A stretch of 64,000 nt of DNA, from contig NZ_CP031467.1 of assembly GCF_003368325.1 (NCBI RefSeq), positions 248,001-312,000 of the forward strand, in the 5' to 3' direction. The notes beneath the pieces were generated by a model, which saw only the letters and a program-made list of their open reading frames with translations, was not told the DNA's origin and ran no database searches. A program made the position numbers and the translations under genes. Source of the DNA: Paraburkholderia caffeinilytica. GTDB taxonomy: Bacteria > Pseudomonadota > Gammaproteobacteria > Burkholderiales > Burkholderiaceae. Every line of letters begins with the position of its first letter. The first letter of the stretch is position 1. Positions 32,263-40,172 of this stretch are shown here, piece after piece.

Positions 32263-32952
32263 ATGACGACACCAGGGAAAACCCTTCGCTCGGATGGGGC
32301 GGAGACACGAATTCGCTTGAAGGAAGAGGCCCAACGCCTGTTCGCGCTGCGCGGACTGGACGGGGTTTCCGTGCAGGACATCATTTCCGCCGCAGGGCAG
32401 CGCAATAGCGCCTCGCTGCGCTATTACTTCGGGAACAAACTCGAACTGGCACGCGAGCTGGTCGTGGACGGTGCGCGCCTGATCGACGAAGACCGTCAGG
32501 CGCGGCTCGACAGACTGGAGGCGGAGGAAGGGATCAGCGTACGGGCGGTATTGGGCGCGCTGCTCTTTCCGATGCTCGAGCTGGCGGATCGTACCGGTCA
32601 GGCGACATACATCCGCATGATCGCCAACTTGCAGTTGAACAACCGCGCGTTCTTGCGGGAGGCGCTGGAAAACAAGTGGAATCTGGGCTATCAGCGCTGC
32701 AATGCCCTGCTCCGCGACCTGCTTGCCGATATCCCGCCGGCCATCGTCGATCACCGGCTGTCGCTCGTCGGCATTTACGGCAATGCCTCGCTGGCAGCGT
32801 GGGAAGCGAGCCGTGACAGCGACGAGACGGGCGGGCTGTGGTCGCCGCAATACGCCGTGTCCAGCTTGATGGACACCTTCGAAAGCGTGCTCACCGCGGC
32901 GCTCTCGGAGGAAACGCGGTCCCTGTTGGGGGATGCTGACGGCGAGCGCTAG
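32263..32952 (+). CDS. TetR-family transcriptional regulator
   Basis: 229 aa. N-terminal HTH at about 14-60 (TRIRLKEEAQRLFALRGLDG, VQDIISAAGQRNSASLRYYF) is the TetR DNA-binding domain; the rest is the variable helical ligand domain. Divergent from the monooxygenase-esterase gene with 63 bp between start codons that contain a palindromic site, so it is probably the local repressor. The ligand could be the aromatic substrate or an acyl-CoA. It converges with the acyl-CoA dehydrogenase gene at 33009. Confidence 0.9.
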   Translation: MTTPGKTLRSDGAETRIRLKEEAQRLFALRGLDGVSVQDIISAAGQRNSASLRYYFGNKLELARELVVDGARLIDEDRQARLDRLEAEEGISVRAVLGALLFPMLELADRTGQATYIRMIANLQLNNRAFLREALENKWNLGYQRCNALLRDLLADIPPAIVDHRLSLVGIYGNASLAAWEASRDSDETGGLWSPQYAVSSLMDTFESVLTAALSEETRSLLGDADGER

Positions 32953-33008
32953 TCCGCTCGCCGCCGGAGTTCCCCCACAAGGTCGGCCCGTGAAACTGGC
33001 GCGCTGCG

Positions 33009-34253
33009 TTACACCGGCGCTGTCAGGTAGGGATTGTCCTTCCCCGGCTCACAGGGCTGCGCCTTGATTTCCATCCGTGCAATGCTCTGCAGGTGAACCT
33101 CGTCCGGGCCATCCGCGAAGCGCAACGCACGGCCCCACGTCCAGCTATCGGCCAATGGCGTGTCGGGGCTCAACCCCATCGCGCCGAACACCTGCATCGC
33201 CCGTTCGCACACAGCGGTGTGAACACTCGGCACGAGCGCCTTGATCATCGAGATCTCCTTCTTCGCCTCCTTCGCGCCCACGTTGTCGATCATCCACGCG
33301 GCTTTGAGAACGAACAGCCGCGCCTGATCGATTTCGATTCGCGACTTCGCGATCCATTCGGCGACCACACCCTGCTCATACAGCGTCTTTCCGAATGCCG
33401 TGCGCGCCTGAGCCCGCTCCACCATCAACTCGAGCGCGAGTTCCGCGGCGCCGATCGAACGCATGCAGTGATGAATCCGTCCTGGCCCAAGGCGCGCCTG
33501 CGCGAGCGCAAAGCCACTGCCCTCTTCCCCGAGGAGATTCGAGCGCGGTACGCGCACGCCCTTGAACTCGATCTCGCAGTGGCCTTCCGGCGCCACGTGA
33601 TTGACCACCGGGATATTGCGGATCACCTTGACGCCCGGTGTATCGCGGGGCACGAGAATCATGCTCTGCTGAGCGTGGCTCGGTGCGTCCGGATCCGTTT
33701 TGCCCATCACGATGAAGAGCTGGCAATTCGGGTGCGCGGCATTCGTGATGAACCACTTCCGGCCGTCGATGACATAGTCATCGCCGTCACGGCGAATCGA
33801 CGTCGTGATGTTGGTTGCGTCCGAAGAGGCCACAGCCGGCTCCGTCATCGCGAACGCCGAGCGGATCTTGCCGTCGAGAAGCGGTTTGAGCCACTGCTCG
33901 CGCTGGGCGGGCGTGGCAAACATATGGAGCAATTCCATATTGCCCGTGTCCGGCGCATTGCAGTTGAACACCTCCGATGCCCACGACACCCGCCCCATGA
34001 TTTCGGCCAGGGGCGCGTACTCGAGGTTGGTCAGGCGGGTACCGGGTTCGTCATCGCGCAGATGCGGAAGGAACAGGTTCCAGAGACCCTCTTCGCGCGC
34101 CTGCTCCTTCAGGGTCTCCATAAAGGAGACCGGATATTGACCCGCGCTCACCTCGTCGTGCCACTGCCGGATGCGTGGAACGATGTGCGTATCCATGAAC
34201 ATGCGCACCTGAGTGCGCAGCGCTTCGACTTTCGGGCTGTATGCAAAGTCCAT
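33009..34253 (-). CDS. Acyl-CoA dehydrogenase, ACAD11-like
   Basis: 414 aa. Motifs align with the dehydrogenase half of eukaryotic ACAD10/ACAD11: FNCNAPDTGNMELL (about 98-111), FAMTEPAVASSDATNI, QQSMILVPRDTPGVKVIR, ARLGPGRIHHCMRSIG and LRFADGPDEVHLQSIA. FAD-dependent acyl-CoA dehydrogenase fold. In ACAD11 and the bacterial levulinate (Lva) pathway this enzyme works with a kinase to turn 4-hydroxyacyl-CoA into 3-hydroxyacyl-CoA through a 4-phosphoryl intermediate. The matching kinase-fold gene is two genes upstream (35141) and an SDR lies between, so the same chemistry is a good hypothesis. Length and start (ATG 34253) are normal. Confidence 0.9.
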   Translation of the reverse strand: MDFAYSPKVEALRTQVRMFMDTHIVPRIRQWHDEVSAGQYPVSFMETLKEQAREEGLWNLFLPHLRDDEPGTRLTNLEYAPLAEIMGRVSWASEVFNCNAPDTGNMELLHMFATPAQREQWLKPLLDGKIRSAFAMTEPAVASSDATNITTSIRRDGDDYVIDGRKWFITNAAHPNCQLFIVMGKTDPDAPSHAQQSMILVPRDTPGVKVIRNIPVVNHVAPEGHCEIEFKGVRVPRSNLLGEEGSGFALAQARLGPGRIHHCMRSIGAAELALELMVERAQARTAFGKTLYEQGVVAEWIAKSRIEIDQARLFVLKAAWMIDNVGAKEAKKEISMIKALVPSVHTAVCERAMQVFGAMGLSPDTPLADSWTWGRALRFADGPDEVHLQSIARMEIKAQPCEPGKDNPYLTAPV

Positions 34254-34333
34254 TTTTACTCTTCCCTAATCCTGATTGATGTCGTCGACGCGCCGGCCGA
34301 TCACGTGGCCAACCGCTCGCATCGACCCCTTGA

Positions 34334-35098
34334 CTAGATCGTCAGTCCACCGTCGACGACGATGCACTCTCCGTTGGTATAGCTCGCGGCATCCGACACC
34401 AGGTAAAGCACGGTGCCCGCCATCTCACGAGGTTCCGCGTGACGCCGCAGCGGGATGCGCGACATCCAGTTTTCGTAAGTGGCCTGATCGGCGAACAGTG
34501 CCCCCGCAAAGCGGGTTTTGGTCAGTCCGGGGAGCAGCGCGTTCACCCGAATCCCCAACGGCCCGCACTCCTTCGCGAATGCCCGCGTCATGTTGACAAC
34601 GGCGGCTTTGGTGATCGAGTAGATGCCTTGTCGGTCGCCGGGCTGCAATGCATTGACCGAAGCCGTGTTGACGATCGCACCGCCGCCGTGCTCCCGCATC
34701 AGCTTGCCCGCCTCGACGGACATGAAGAAGTAACCGCGCAGGTTGACTTCCACCGTCTTTTCGAACGACGACAGATCGGTATCGAGAATGTGGCCAAAAT
34801 ACGGATTGGTCGCCGCGTTGTTGACGAGGATGTCCAGCCGGCCATGCCGTGCCCGAATATGCTGGAAGATCGCGTGAATGTCCTCGAGACGCCCCACATG
34901 GCACGGATGCGCTTCAGCGCTCCCGCCTGCTTCGGTGATCTCGCGTGCCACAGACTCGCAATCTTCCAGCTTGCGGCTCGACACAATCACATGAGCACCC
35001 TGTTCGGCGAGCAGTCTGGCGATCTCTTCACCGATGCCGCGGCTAGCGCCCGTCACCAGAGCAATCTTGCCTTTCAGATCAAACAAATCAGTAGTCAC
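34334..35098 (-). CDS. SDR-family oxidoreductase
   Basis: 254 aa from a GTG at 35098, chosen for AGGGAG 7 nt upstream; the frame from 35128 starts with an unlikely leader. Classical SDR features: T16-G-A-S-R-G-I-G23 cofactor motif, N93-N-A-A96, Ser147, Tyr160 and Lys164 (Y-SIT-K) catalytic residues, and RVNALLPGLTKTRF. The cofactor is likely NAD(P)(H). In Lva-type clusters an SDR (LvaD) accompanies the kinase and dehydrogenase, which is how this gene is placed here. It may act on a 3-hydroxyacyl intermediate; substrate unproven. Confidence 0.87.
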   Translation of the reverse strand: MTTDLFDLKGKIALVTGASRGIGEEIARLLAEQGAHVIVSSRKLEDCESVAREITEAGGSAEAHPCHVGRLEDIHAIFQHIRARHGRLDILVNNAATNPYFGHILDTDLSSFEKTVEVNLRGYFFMSVEAGKLMREHGGGAIVNTASVNALQPGDRQGIYSITKAAVVNMTRAFAKECGPLGIRVNALLPGLTKTRFAGALFADQATYENWMSRIPLRRHAEPREMAGTVLYLVSDAASYTNGECIVVDGGLTI

Positions 35099-35140
35099 AA
35101 TCAGTCTCCCTATCTCTACGTTCCACATTCCTGCCTGTCT

Positions 35141-36157
35141 TCAGATCAGGTCAGTCGCCATCCTGGCAAGCGCCCCGGCCATCTCCCCCACTTGCCGCGC
35201 TTTTTCATTCGATGCGTTACCGCCCAAGGCCCGCTTCTTCACGCCCTGTGCGATCGCGGCAAGCCGGAAGAAGCTGAACGCCAGGTAGAAGTTCCAGTTC
35301 TCGATCGACGGCATTCCCCGTCGCGCGCAATACCGCTCGACAATCGACGCCTCGTCCGGCACCCCCAAGGTCCTTCGATTCAGGCCCGCGAGTCCGGCGA
35401 TATGGCTGCCGGGTGGAAGCCGCAAGCACATGCAGAAGTACGCGATGTCAGCCAGTGGATTGCCGAGCGTGGATAGCTCCCAATCGAGAACCGCGCGAAC
35501 TTGCGGCGCATCGTGCGTGAAAATGAGGTTGTCGATACGGAAGTCCCCGTGCACGAGCGAAGGCTTTCCCGCCTCCACCGGACAGTGGGCGGGCAGCCAC
35601 TCGATCAGCGACTCCATCGCCTCCAGGATATCGGTCTGCGCGGCGCGATATTGCTTGCTCCAGATGTCGATCTGACGCGCGAAATAGTTGCCCGGGCGGC
35701 CGTAGTCCGACAATCCGGCCTCGTCGATATCCACGTCGTGGAGCGCCGCCATCGTGTCGAGCAGTGCGTCGTAGATGGCGCCGCGCTTATCGACGGGCAC
35801 GTCGGGCAGCGCCGGATTCCAGAAGATTCGCCCGTCTTCGTAGCTCATGACGTAAAACAGGCTACCCATGACGTCACGGTCCTCGCAAAGGTGATAGGCA
35901 CGCGCGACAGGCACCGCTGTCCGGCCGAGCGCCGATATCACGCGAAACTCACGATCAACCGCATGGGCGGACTTGAGCAGCGCGCCGGGAGGTTGGCGCC
36001 TCAGCACGTAGCGACCGCTTTGCGCATTCAACAGAAACGTCGGATTGGATTGTCCGCCTGGAAATTTTTCGACGGACAACGGCCCATGAAAGCCGGGCAC
36101 GTGCGCCGTCAGATAGCGGGTGAGCGCGTCGGTGTCGAATTGAAGGCTGGCGTTCAT
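35141..36157 (-). CDS. Phosphotransferase of APH fold, ACAD10/11 kinase-domain-like
   Basis: 338 aa. Motifs match the N-terminal kinase half of ACAD11: KFPGGQSNPTFLL (31-43), YVLRRQPPGALL, the catalytic loop H203-GDFRIDN210, metal-binding D225-WELSTLGNPLADIA, and WNFYLAFSFFRLAAIAQGV. Aminoglycoside-phosphotransferase fold, expected to phosphorylate the 4-hydroxy group of a hydroxyacyl-CoA rather than an antibiotic. The neighbouring SDR and ACAD11-like dehydrogenase genes downstream support this. Its ATG overlaps the stop codon of a 28-codon leader ORF (ATGA), so translation is probably coupled. Confidence 0.9.
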   Translation of the reverse strand: MNASLQFDTDALTRYLTAHVPGFHGPLSVEKFPGGQSNPTFLLNAQSGRYVLRRQPPGALLKSAHAVDREFRVISALGRTAVPVARAYHLCEDRDVMGSLFYVMSYEDGRIFWNPALPDVPVDKRGAIYDALLDTMAALHDVDIDEAGLSDYGRPGNYFARQIDIWSKQYRAAQTDILEAMESLIEWLPAHCPVEAGKPSLVHGDFRIDNLIFTHDAPQVRAVLDWELSTLGNPLADIAYFCMCLRLPPGSHIAGLAGLNRRTLGVPDEASIVERYCARRGMPSIENWNFYLAFSFFRLAAIAQGVKKRALGGNASNEKARQVGEMAGALARMATDLI

Positions 36158-36240
36158 GTTGCCTCCCGCTGGGCCGCCCCGAGAGAGGCAACGCCCTCCT
36201 GAGGGGCAGCAAATGTTAAATGAGCGTGGGGGTGGTTCAT
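36154..36240 (-). CDS. 28-aa leader ORF (repeat-encoded), coupled to phosphotransferase gene
   Basis: Peptide begins MNHPHAHLTFAAPQEG and ends GAAQREAT. Its TGA overlaps the ATG of the downstream phosphotransferase gene (ATGA at 36154-36157). The sequence CAGCGGGAGG near its 3' end forms the ribosome-binding site of the downstream gene. It is the same element as the three tandem copies at 57.7 kb. No strong ribosome-binding site precedes its own ATG, which is 22 nt past the stop of the histidine-phosphatase gene. The role is inferred to be translational (coupling or leader), not a product in its own right. Confidence 0.55.
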   Translation of the reverse strand: MNHPHAHLTFAAPQEGVASLGAAQREAT

Positions 36241-36262
36241 GTCGAGGGAATACAGGTAGAGG

Positions 36263-36949
36263 TCAACCGTAGGTCACAAATTCACGCCGCTCGGCACGCT
36301 CGAGATGAGGCACCGAATTGAAGCTGACGAGCGACATCGCGTCGCCGTTGAAGACATATTGGCAAACGCTGCTGTTTCGAATCTGCATGTTGAGCGCAAT
36401 CGCGGTCGCTGCGGGCGCCTGCAGAACCTGTTGGGCAGTGACCGCGATCGGACCGCCTGAACTCACCACCAGAACGCGCCCGCCGCCGGCCCGCTGGATC
36501 TCGACGCGCGCACGCCGGACACGCGTCTGGAATTGCTGCCATGTCTCAGGAACACGGCCCGGCAGGCGGTCATCGGCCCAAAGCTGCAGCACGTGCCGAA
36601 GCCCTTTGTAGAAGTCCTTCTTTGAGCGTGTGGCCAACTGCCCCGCGGACGAACCTGGCGGCAGCCCCTCTTCGTCGAGGGCTGCGAACAATGCCTGGAA
36701 ATCGTATTCGTTCAAATCCGCGTCTTGCGCGATCTCGACCTGCGGGCCGCACATTGCGGCAAGAATGGCATCGACAGTTTGCCGATGCCGCTGCATCGTG
36801 CCGATGACGACGCGGTCGAACCGCACGTTCGCCTGCGCGAAGTACTCGCCGAGCCAACTTGATTGGGTACGACCGGAGGGTGATAGCTCGTCATAGTTTT
36901 CAGCGCCGAAAGACGCCTGGCCATGCCGTACAAGATAGAGTTCTGCCAT
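36263..36949 (-). CDS. Histidine-phosphatase-superfamily protein with altered catalytic site
   Basis: 228 aa, phosphoglycerate-mutase-like fold. The phospho-accepting motif R8-H9-G10-Q is intact at the N-terminus, and R54 in TMQRHRQT follows. The second family histidine (normally in V-x-H-G-G) is replaced by Ser164 in VVSSGGPIAV, so activity may be changed. It heads the kinase-SDR-dehydrogenase unit, whose kinase makes phosphoryl intermediates; a role in removing or handling phosphate there is speculation. Other members hydrolyse sugar phosphates or act as mutases. Confidence 0.85.
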   Translation of the reverse strand: MAELYLVRHGQASFGAENYDELSPSGRTQSSWLGEYFAQANVRFDRVVIGTMQRHRQTVDAILAAMCGPQVEIAQDADLNEYDFQALFAALDEEGLPPGSSAGQLATRSKKDFYKGLRHVLQLWADDRLPGRVPETWQQFQTRVRRARVEIQRAGGGRVLVVSSGGPIAVTAQQVLQAPAATAIALNMQIRNSSVCQYVFNGDAMSLVSFNSVPHLERAERREFVTYG

Positions 36950-37052
36950 GCCGTCCTCGTCTGAACATGACTAGCAGAATACCCAGTGGAACATCATTCA
37001 GGAAATTGATTGTTGTGATAGACGGCTATAAGTTTTCGTGACACCGCGCGTA

Positions 37053-37082
37053 GATGTCCCCGCATGTCCCCGCATGTCCCCG
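37053..37082. repeat. Three 10-bp direct repeats (ATGTCCCCGC-type)
   Basis: ATGTCCCCGC occurs three times in tandem just upstream of the histidine-phosphatase gene and next to the LysR gene's 3' end. Short tract with no assigned role. Confidence 0.6.
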
Positions 37083-37102
37083 CGCATCGCCGTCAGCCCC
37101 GG

Positions 37103-38002
37103 CTACTGGTGCATTTCCCGCATGAGACGCCCAATCTGCTCGCGCAGCCAACGATGAGCCGGGTCCCCTGTCACGCTTCGATGCCAGTAGGAATGCGACT
37201 GGAGATCCGGCAGATCGAACGGCAGGGCCAGGATGCGCGCGTCATACCGCTGCAGAAGCACGAGCGGGGCCGTGAGCACGAGATCGGTTCGCATCGCGAT
37301 CAGCGGAGCAACCAGATAGTGCTGAACCCGCGTCTGGATCGATCGCCTGAGGCCCAGTCTGTTCAGTTCCGCATCGACGAGGCCCGTCCCCTGGGGGCGG
37401 CTGGATACGTGGATATGACCGAACCTGAGGTAGTCGTCGATCGTCAGCTTCTTCTTCGCAAACGGATGGTCGTGACGCAGCATGCATGCATAGCGGTCAC
37501 GGCCGAGCGGCTCCTGCTCGAGGTAGGGGTCGTCGATCAGCGGCGCGTCGATCGCGAGATTGACCGCCCCGCTCGCCAGCGCTTCCGGAACCTCTTTGCG
37601 CGTCGTGAAATAGCTCTCGATGCGAATGCCGGGCGCCAGCCGCTGCAGCACTTCCTCCAGCGCGGGCAGGAGGAGCGCCTCCGTGAGGTCGGTCATGCTG
37701 AGCCGGAACGTACGCTCGGACGAGGCGGGCTCGAAGCGTCCGCCGACGTGCGTACTCGAGTCGAGCAGTTGCAGCGCCTCGCGAACCTGGCCGATGATGT
37801 TTTCCGACACGGGAGTCGGCATCATGCCGGCCGACGTGCTGACAAACAGCGGATCGTCGAATGCTTTGCGCATCCGCGCCAACGCGTTGCTGACAGCAGG
37901 CTGAGTGATGAACAGCAGCTCCGCTGCGCGCGTCAGGTTTCGCGTTCTGTAGACGGCTTCGAAGACAACGAAGAGATTCAGATCGACCTTTGACAGACGC
38001 AT
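37103..38002 (-). CDS. LysR-family transcriptional regulator
   Basis: 299 aa from ATG 38002 (MRLSKVDLNLFVVFEAV); an upstream frame start at 38023 adds seven residues. N-terminal winged HTH (about 5-65: NLTRAAELLFITQPAVSNAL, RKAFDDPLFVST) and a periplasmic-binding-like effector domain with FRLSMTDLTEALLLP. The HTH and FDDPLFV pattern belong to the NodD/NahR-like LysR subgroup that often respond to aromatic acids. It lies upstream of, and co-directional with, the phosphatase-kinase-SDR-ACAD genes and is a candidate regulator. Confidence 0.9.
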   Translation of the reverse strand: MRLSKVDLNLFVVFEAVYRTRNLTRAAELLFITQPAVSNALARMRKAFDDPLFVSTSAGMMPTPVSENIIGQVREALQLLDSSTHVGGRFEPASSERTFRLSMTDLTEALLLPALEEVLQRLAPGIRIESYFTTRKEVPEALASGAVNLAIDAPLIDDPYLEQEPLGRDRYACMLRHDHPFAKKKLTIDDYLRFGHIHVSSRPQGTGLVDAELNRLGLRRSIQTRVQHYLVAPLIAMRTDLVLTAPLVLLQRYDARILALPFDLPDLQSHSYWHRSVTGDPAHRWLREQIGRLMREMHQ

Positions 38003-38238
38003 ATTCAGATTCCCCGACGCCACTCGAGCTGTATTTTCGACTCCTTCTGTTCACACGCATGCGTCGGCGCAAGGCGACGCCCGGCGTGGTATCGCGGAGC
38101 AACCCCGGCGAGTCTACTCCTGCCGCTACGGGACAGCCAGACGGGAACATGGCGACGCTTCGCGCACGCCGATCCATCGGTGCGGCGCGATTGCAAAGGC
38201 GGTGACGGACTGTCCACCGCCCCCTGCCCCCGCAAGCC

Positions 38239-39948
38239 TTATAGATTTTCGCGAATCATCGCGAACACGTCGGCGGACTGCCCCTGCAGCATGGCTTTCG
38301 CCGAATACAGGACCATTCCGTACGCCGCGCCCCATTCGATCCTGGGAGGCATCACGAGCGTCATCGTGTCGACCTTGACGTTCAGAAGCGCGGGGCCGGG
38401 TTCATTCAACCATGCGACGACTGCATCCTCGAGCTCATCGGCTTTCGTCACCGTGCGCCCCCACAATCCGATCGCCTCGGCGACCTTGCCGAAGTCCGGG
38501 TTTTGCAGGCCCGTATAGAGCGGAAGCATGCCTTCGGACTTCTGCTCGATGTCGATGAATCCAAGCTTGCCGTTATCGAACACCACCACCTTGACGGGCA
38601 ACTTCTCCTGCACGACCGTCATGAGCTCGCCGAACAGCATGGCGAGACCGCCGTCGCCTGACATGGATATCACCTGGCGTCCGGGCTGGCACTTCTGCAA
38701 CCCCATCGACATCGGCAGGGCCGCCGCCATCGTGCCGTGGAGCAGACTCGAAAACACCCGGCGTTTGCCGTTCGTTTCGATATGCCGGTAAAGCCAGACC
38801 GTGGGCGTCCCATCGTCGGCGCAGAAGAGTGCGTCGCTCGCGGCGTGCCGGTTGATCAGCTCGGTCAGATAGATGGGAGGAATCGTTCCGCGATTGGACG
38901 CAACGGCCTTCGACCGATGGGTTTCCACCGCGCGGGCATGCTGTTCGACGAGCCTGTCGCGGAACTCGGTCGACGTACGCGCTTCAAGGCGTGGAAGCAA
39001 CGCCGCCATCGTGGCCTTGATATCGCCGACCAATCCTAGCGTGACCGGATGCCGCCGGCCGAGATGATCGGGCGCCATGTCGATCTGCACGATTCTGGCC
39101 TTCTCCGGGTAGAACTGCCGCCACGCGAAGTCGGCGCCCAGCAACAGCAAAGTCTCGCATTCGGAGACCGCCAGATAGCCCGCTTCGCCGCCGATAATGC
39201 CGGTCATGCCGACGTTGTAGGGGTTGTCGTGCTCCAGCGCGTCTTTTGCGCGGGACGTGTGCGCAATGGGTGCCTTGAGCCGCTCGGCAACGGCCAGGAT
39301 TTCGGCGTGGGCGCCACGGCATCCCGAACCGCCGTAGATCGCGATCTTCTCGCCTGAATTAAGGATTGCGGCGACACGGTCGAGGTCTGCGTCGCTCGGC
39401 CGGACAACGGGCACATTCGTGTGGACCGAATACGGAACGTTGTCGCTCGCGTCGGCATGGGCAATGTCGACCGGAACGATCAGCACGGCGACGCCGCCCT
39501 TTGCAATGGCGGTCTGACAGGCAATCACGGTTTTGCGTCGCGCCTGCTCCGGCGTGATGATCATGTCGCAGAACACGCTGCACGATCCGTAGATCGCCTT
39601 GAAGTCGACTTCCTGCGGAAAGTTGAAGCCGAGTTCCTCGCTCGCCACCTGGGTTGCAATCAGGATCACCGGCGCCCGATTGCGGTTCGCGTCCACCAGG
39701 CCGTTAATGAAGTGAAGGCTGCCCGGGCCGCAGCTTCCCGCCACGGCCGTAAGGTTGCCGGTCAACATGGCTTCTGCTTCAGCGGCGAACGCCCCCGCCT
39801 CTTCATGGCGCACGTGGACCCACTCGATCTCGCTCTCGTCGATGTGATGAGCGATGAGATTCAGCGTATCGCCCACGATCCCGTAGCAATGCTTGACGCC
39901 CGCCGAGGCGAGCGTGTCCACAATGATTTCGGCAACTTTTTTGCTCAT
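38239..39948 (-). CDS. Pyruvate oxidase/decarboxylase-like ThDP enzyme (PoxB family), copy 1
   Basis: 569 aa from ATG 39948, preceded by CAGGAG; the frame open to 40083 is not family-like. Thiamine-diphosphate enzyme: activating Glu in VRHEEAGAFAAEAEA (near residue 49), central domain with GSGCRGAHAEILA, and the ThDP/Mg motif GDGGLAMLFGELMTVV...FDNGKLGF near residue 435. Family members include E. coli PoxB (pyruvate to acetate and CO2, quinone-linked) and acetolactate-synthase-like proteins. About as long as PoxB (572 aa). A CACCC-TCA-GGGGGG tract lies upstream. A second copy occurs at 55986. Confidence 0.87.
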   Translation of the reverse strand: MSKKVAEIIVDTLASAGVKHCYGIVGDTLNLIAHHIDESEIEWVHVRHEEAGAFAAEAEAMLTGNLTAVAGSCGPGSLHFINGLVDANRNRAPVILIATQVASEELGFNFPQEVDFKAIYGSCSVFCDMIITPEQARRKTVIACQTAIAKGGVAVLIVPVDIAHADASDNVPYSVHTNVPVVRPSDADLDRVAAILNSGEKIAIYGGSGCRGAHAEILAVAERLKAPIAHTSRAKDALEHDNPYNVGMTGIIGGEAGYLAVSECETLLLLGADFAWRQFYPEKARIVQIDMAPDHLGRRHPVTLGLVGDIKATMAALLPRLEARTSTEFRDRLVEQHARAVETHRSKAVASNRGTIPPIYLTELINRHAASDALFCADDGTPTVWLYRHIETNGKRRVFSSLLHGTMAAALPMSMGLQKCQPGRQVISMSGDGGLAMLFGELMTVVQEKLPVKVVVFDNGKLGFIDIEQKSEGMLPLYTGLQNPDFGKVAEAIGLWGRTVTKADELEDAVVAWLNEPGPALLNVKVDTMTLVMPPRIEWGAAYGMVLYSAKAMLQGQSADVFAMIRENL

Positions 39949-40102
39949 GTCGGCTCTCCTGAAGGCGCTCCATGCATGACAACGATTCGCCACCGTTGTG
40001 AACCGCAGGCCCGGCGTTCGTCGCTGCGGGGCGCGCTGATTCCATCGGTGCGAAGATTCACTTATCGTGCGTGAATTCCCCATGAGCCGATATCACCCTC
40101 AG

Positions 40103-40130
40103 GGGGGATTGGCGCCATGATGGCTCCCCC
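40103..40130. promoter_or_regulatory. G/C-run hairpin upstream of poxB copy 1
   Basis: GGGGGA (40103-40108) pairs with TCCCCC (40125-40130) with GCC/GGC inside. It is followed by CACCCTCAGGGGGG (40095-40108), similar in style to the C-run/G-run dyads at 15.8 and 25.7 kb. Could be a regulator site of poxB or part of the terminator of the 40173 gene. Uncertain. Confidence 0.35.
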
Positions 40131-40172
40131 ATGCTCCATGCCTCACGCCTGAACTCAGGTCTGAAGGATGCG

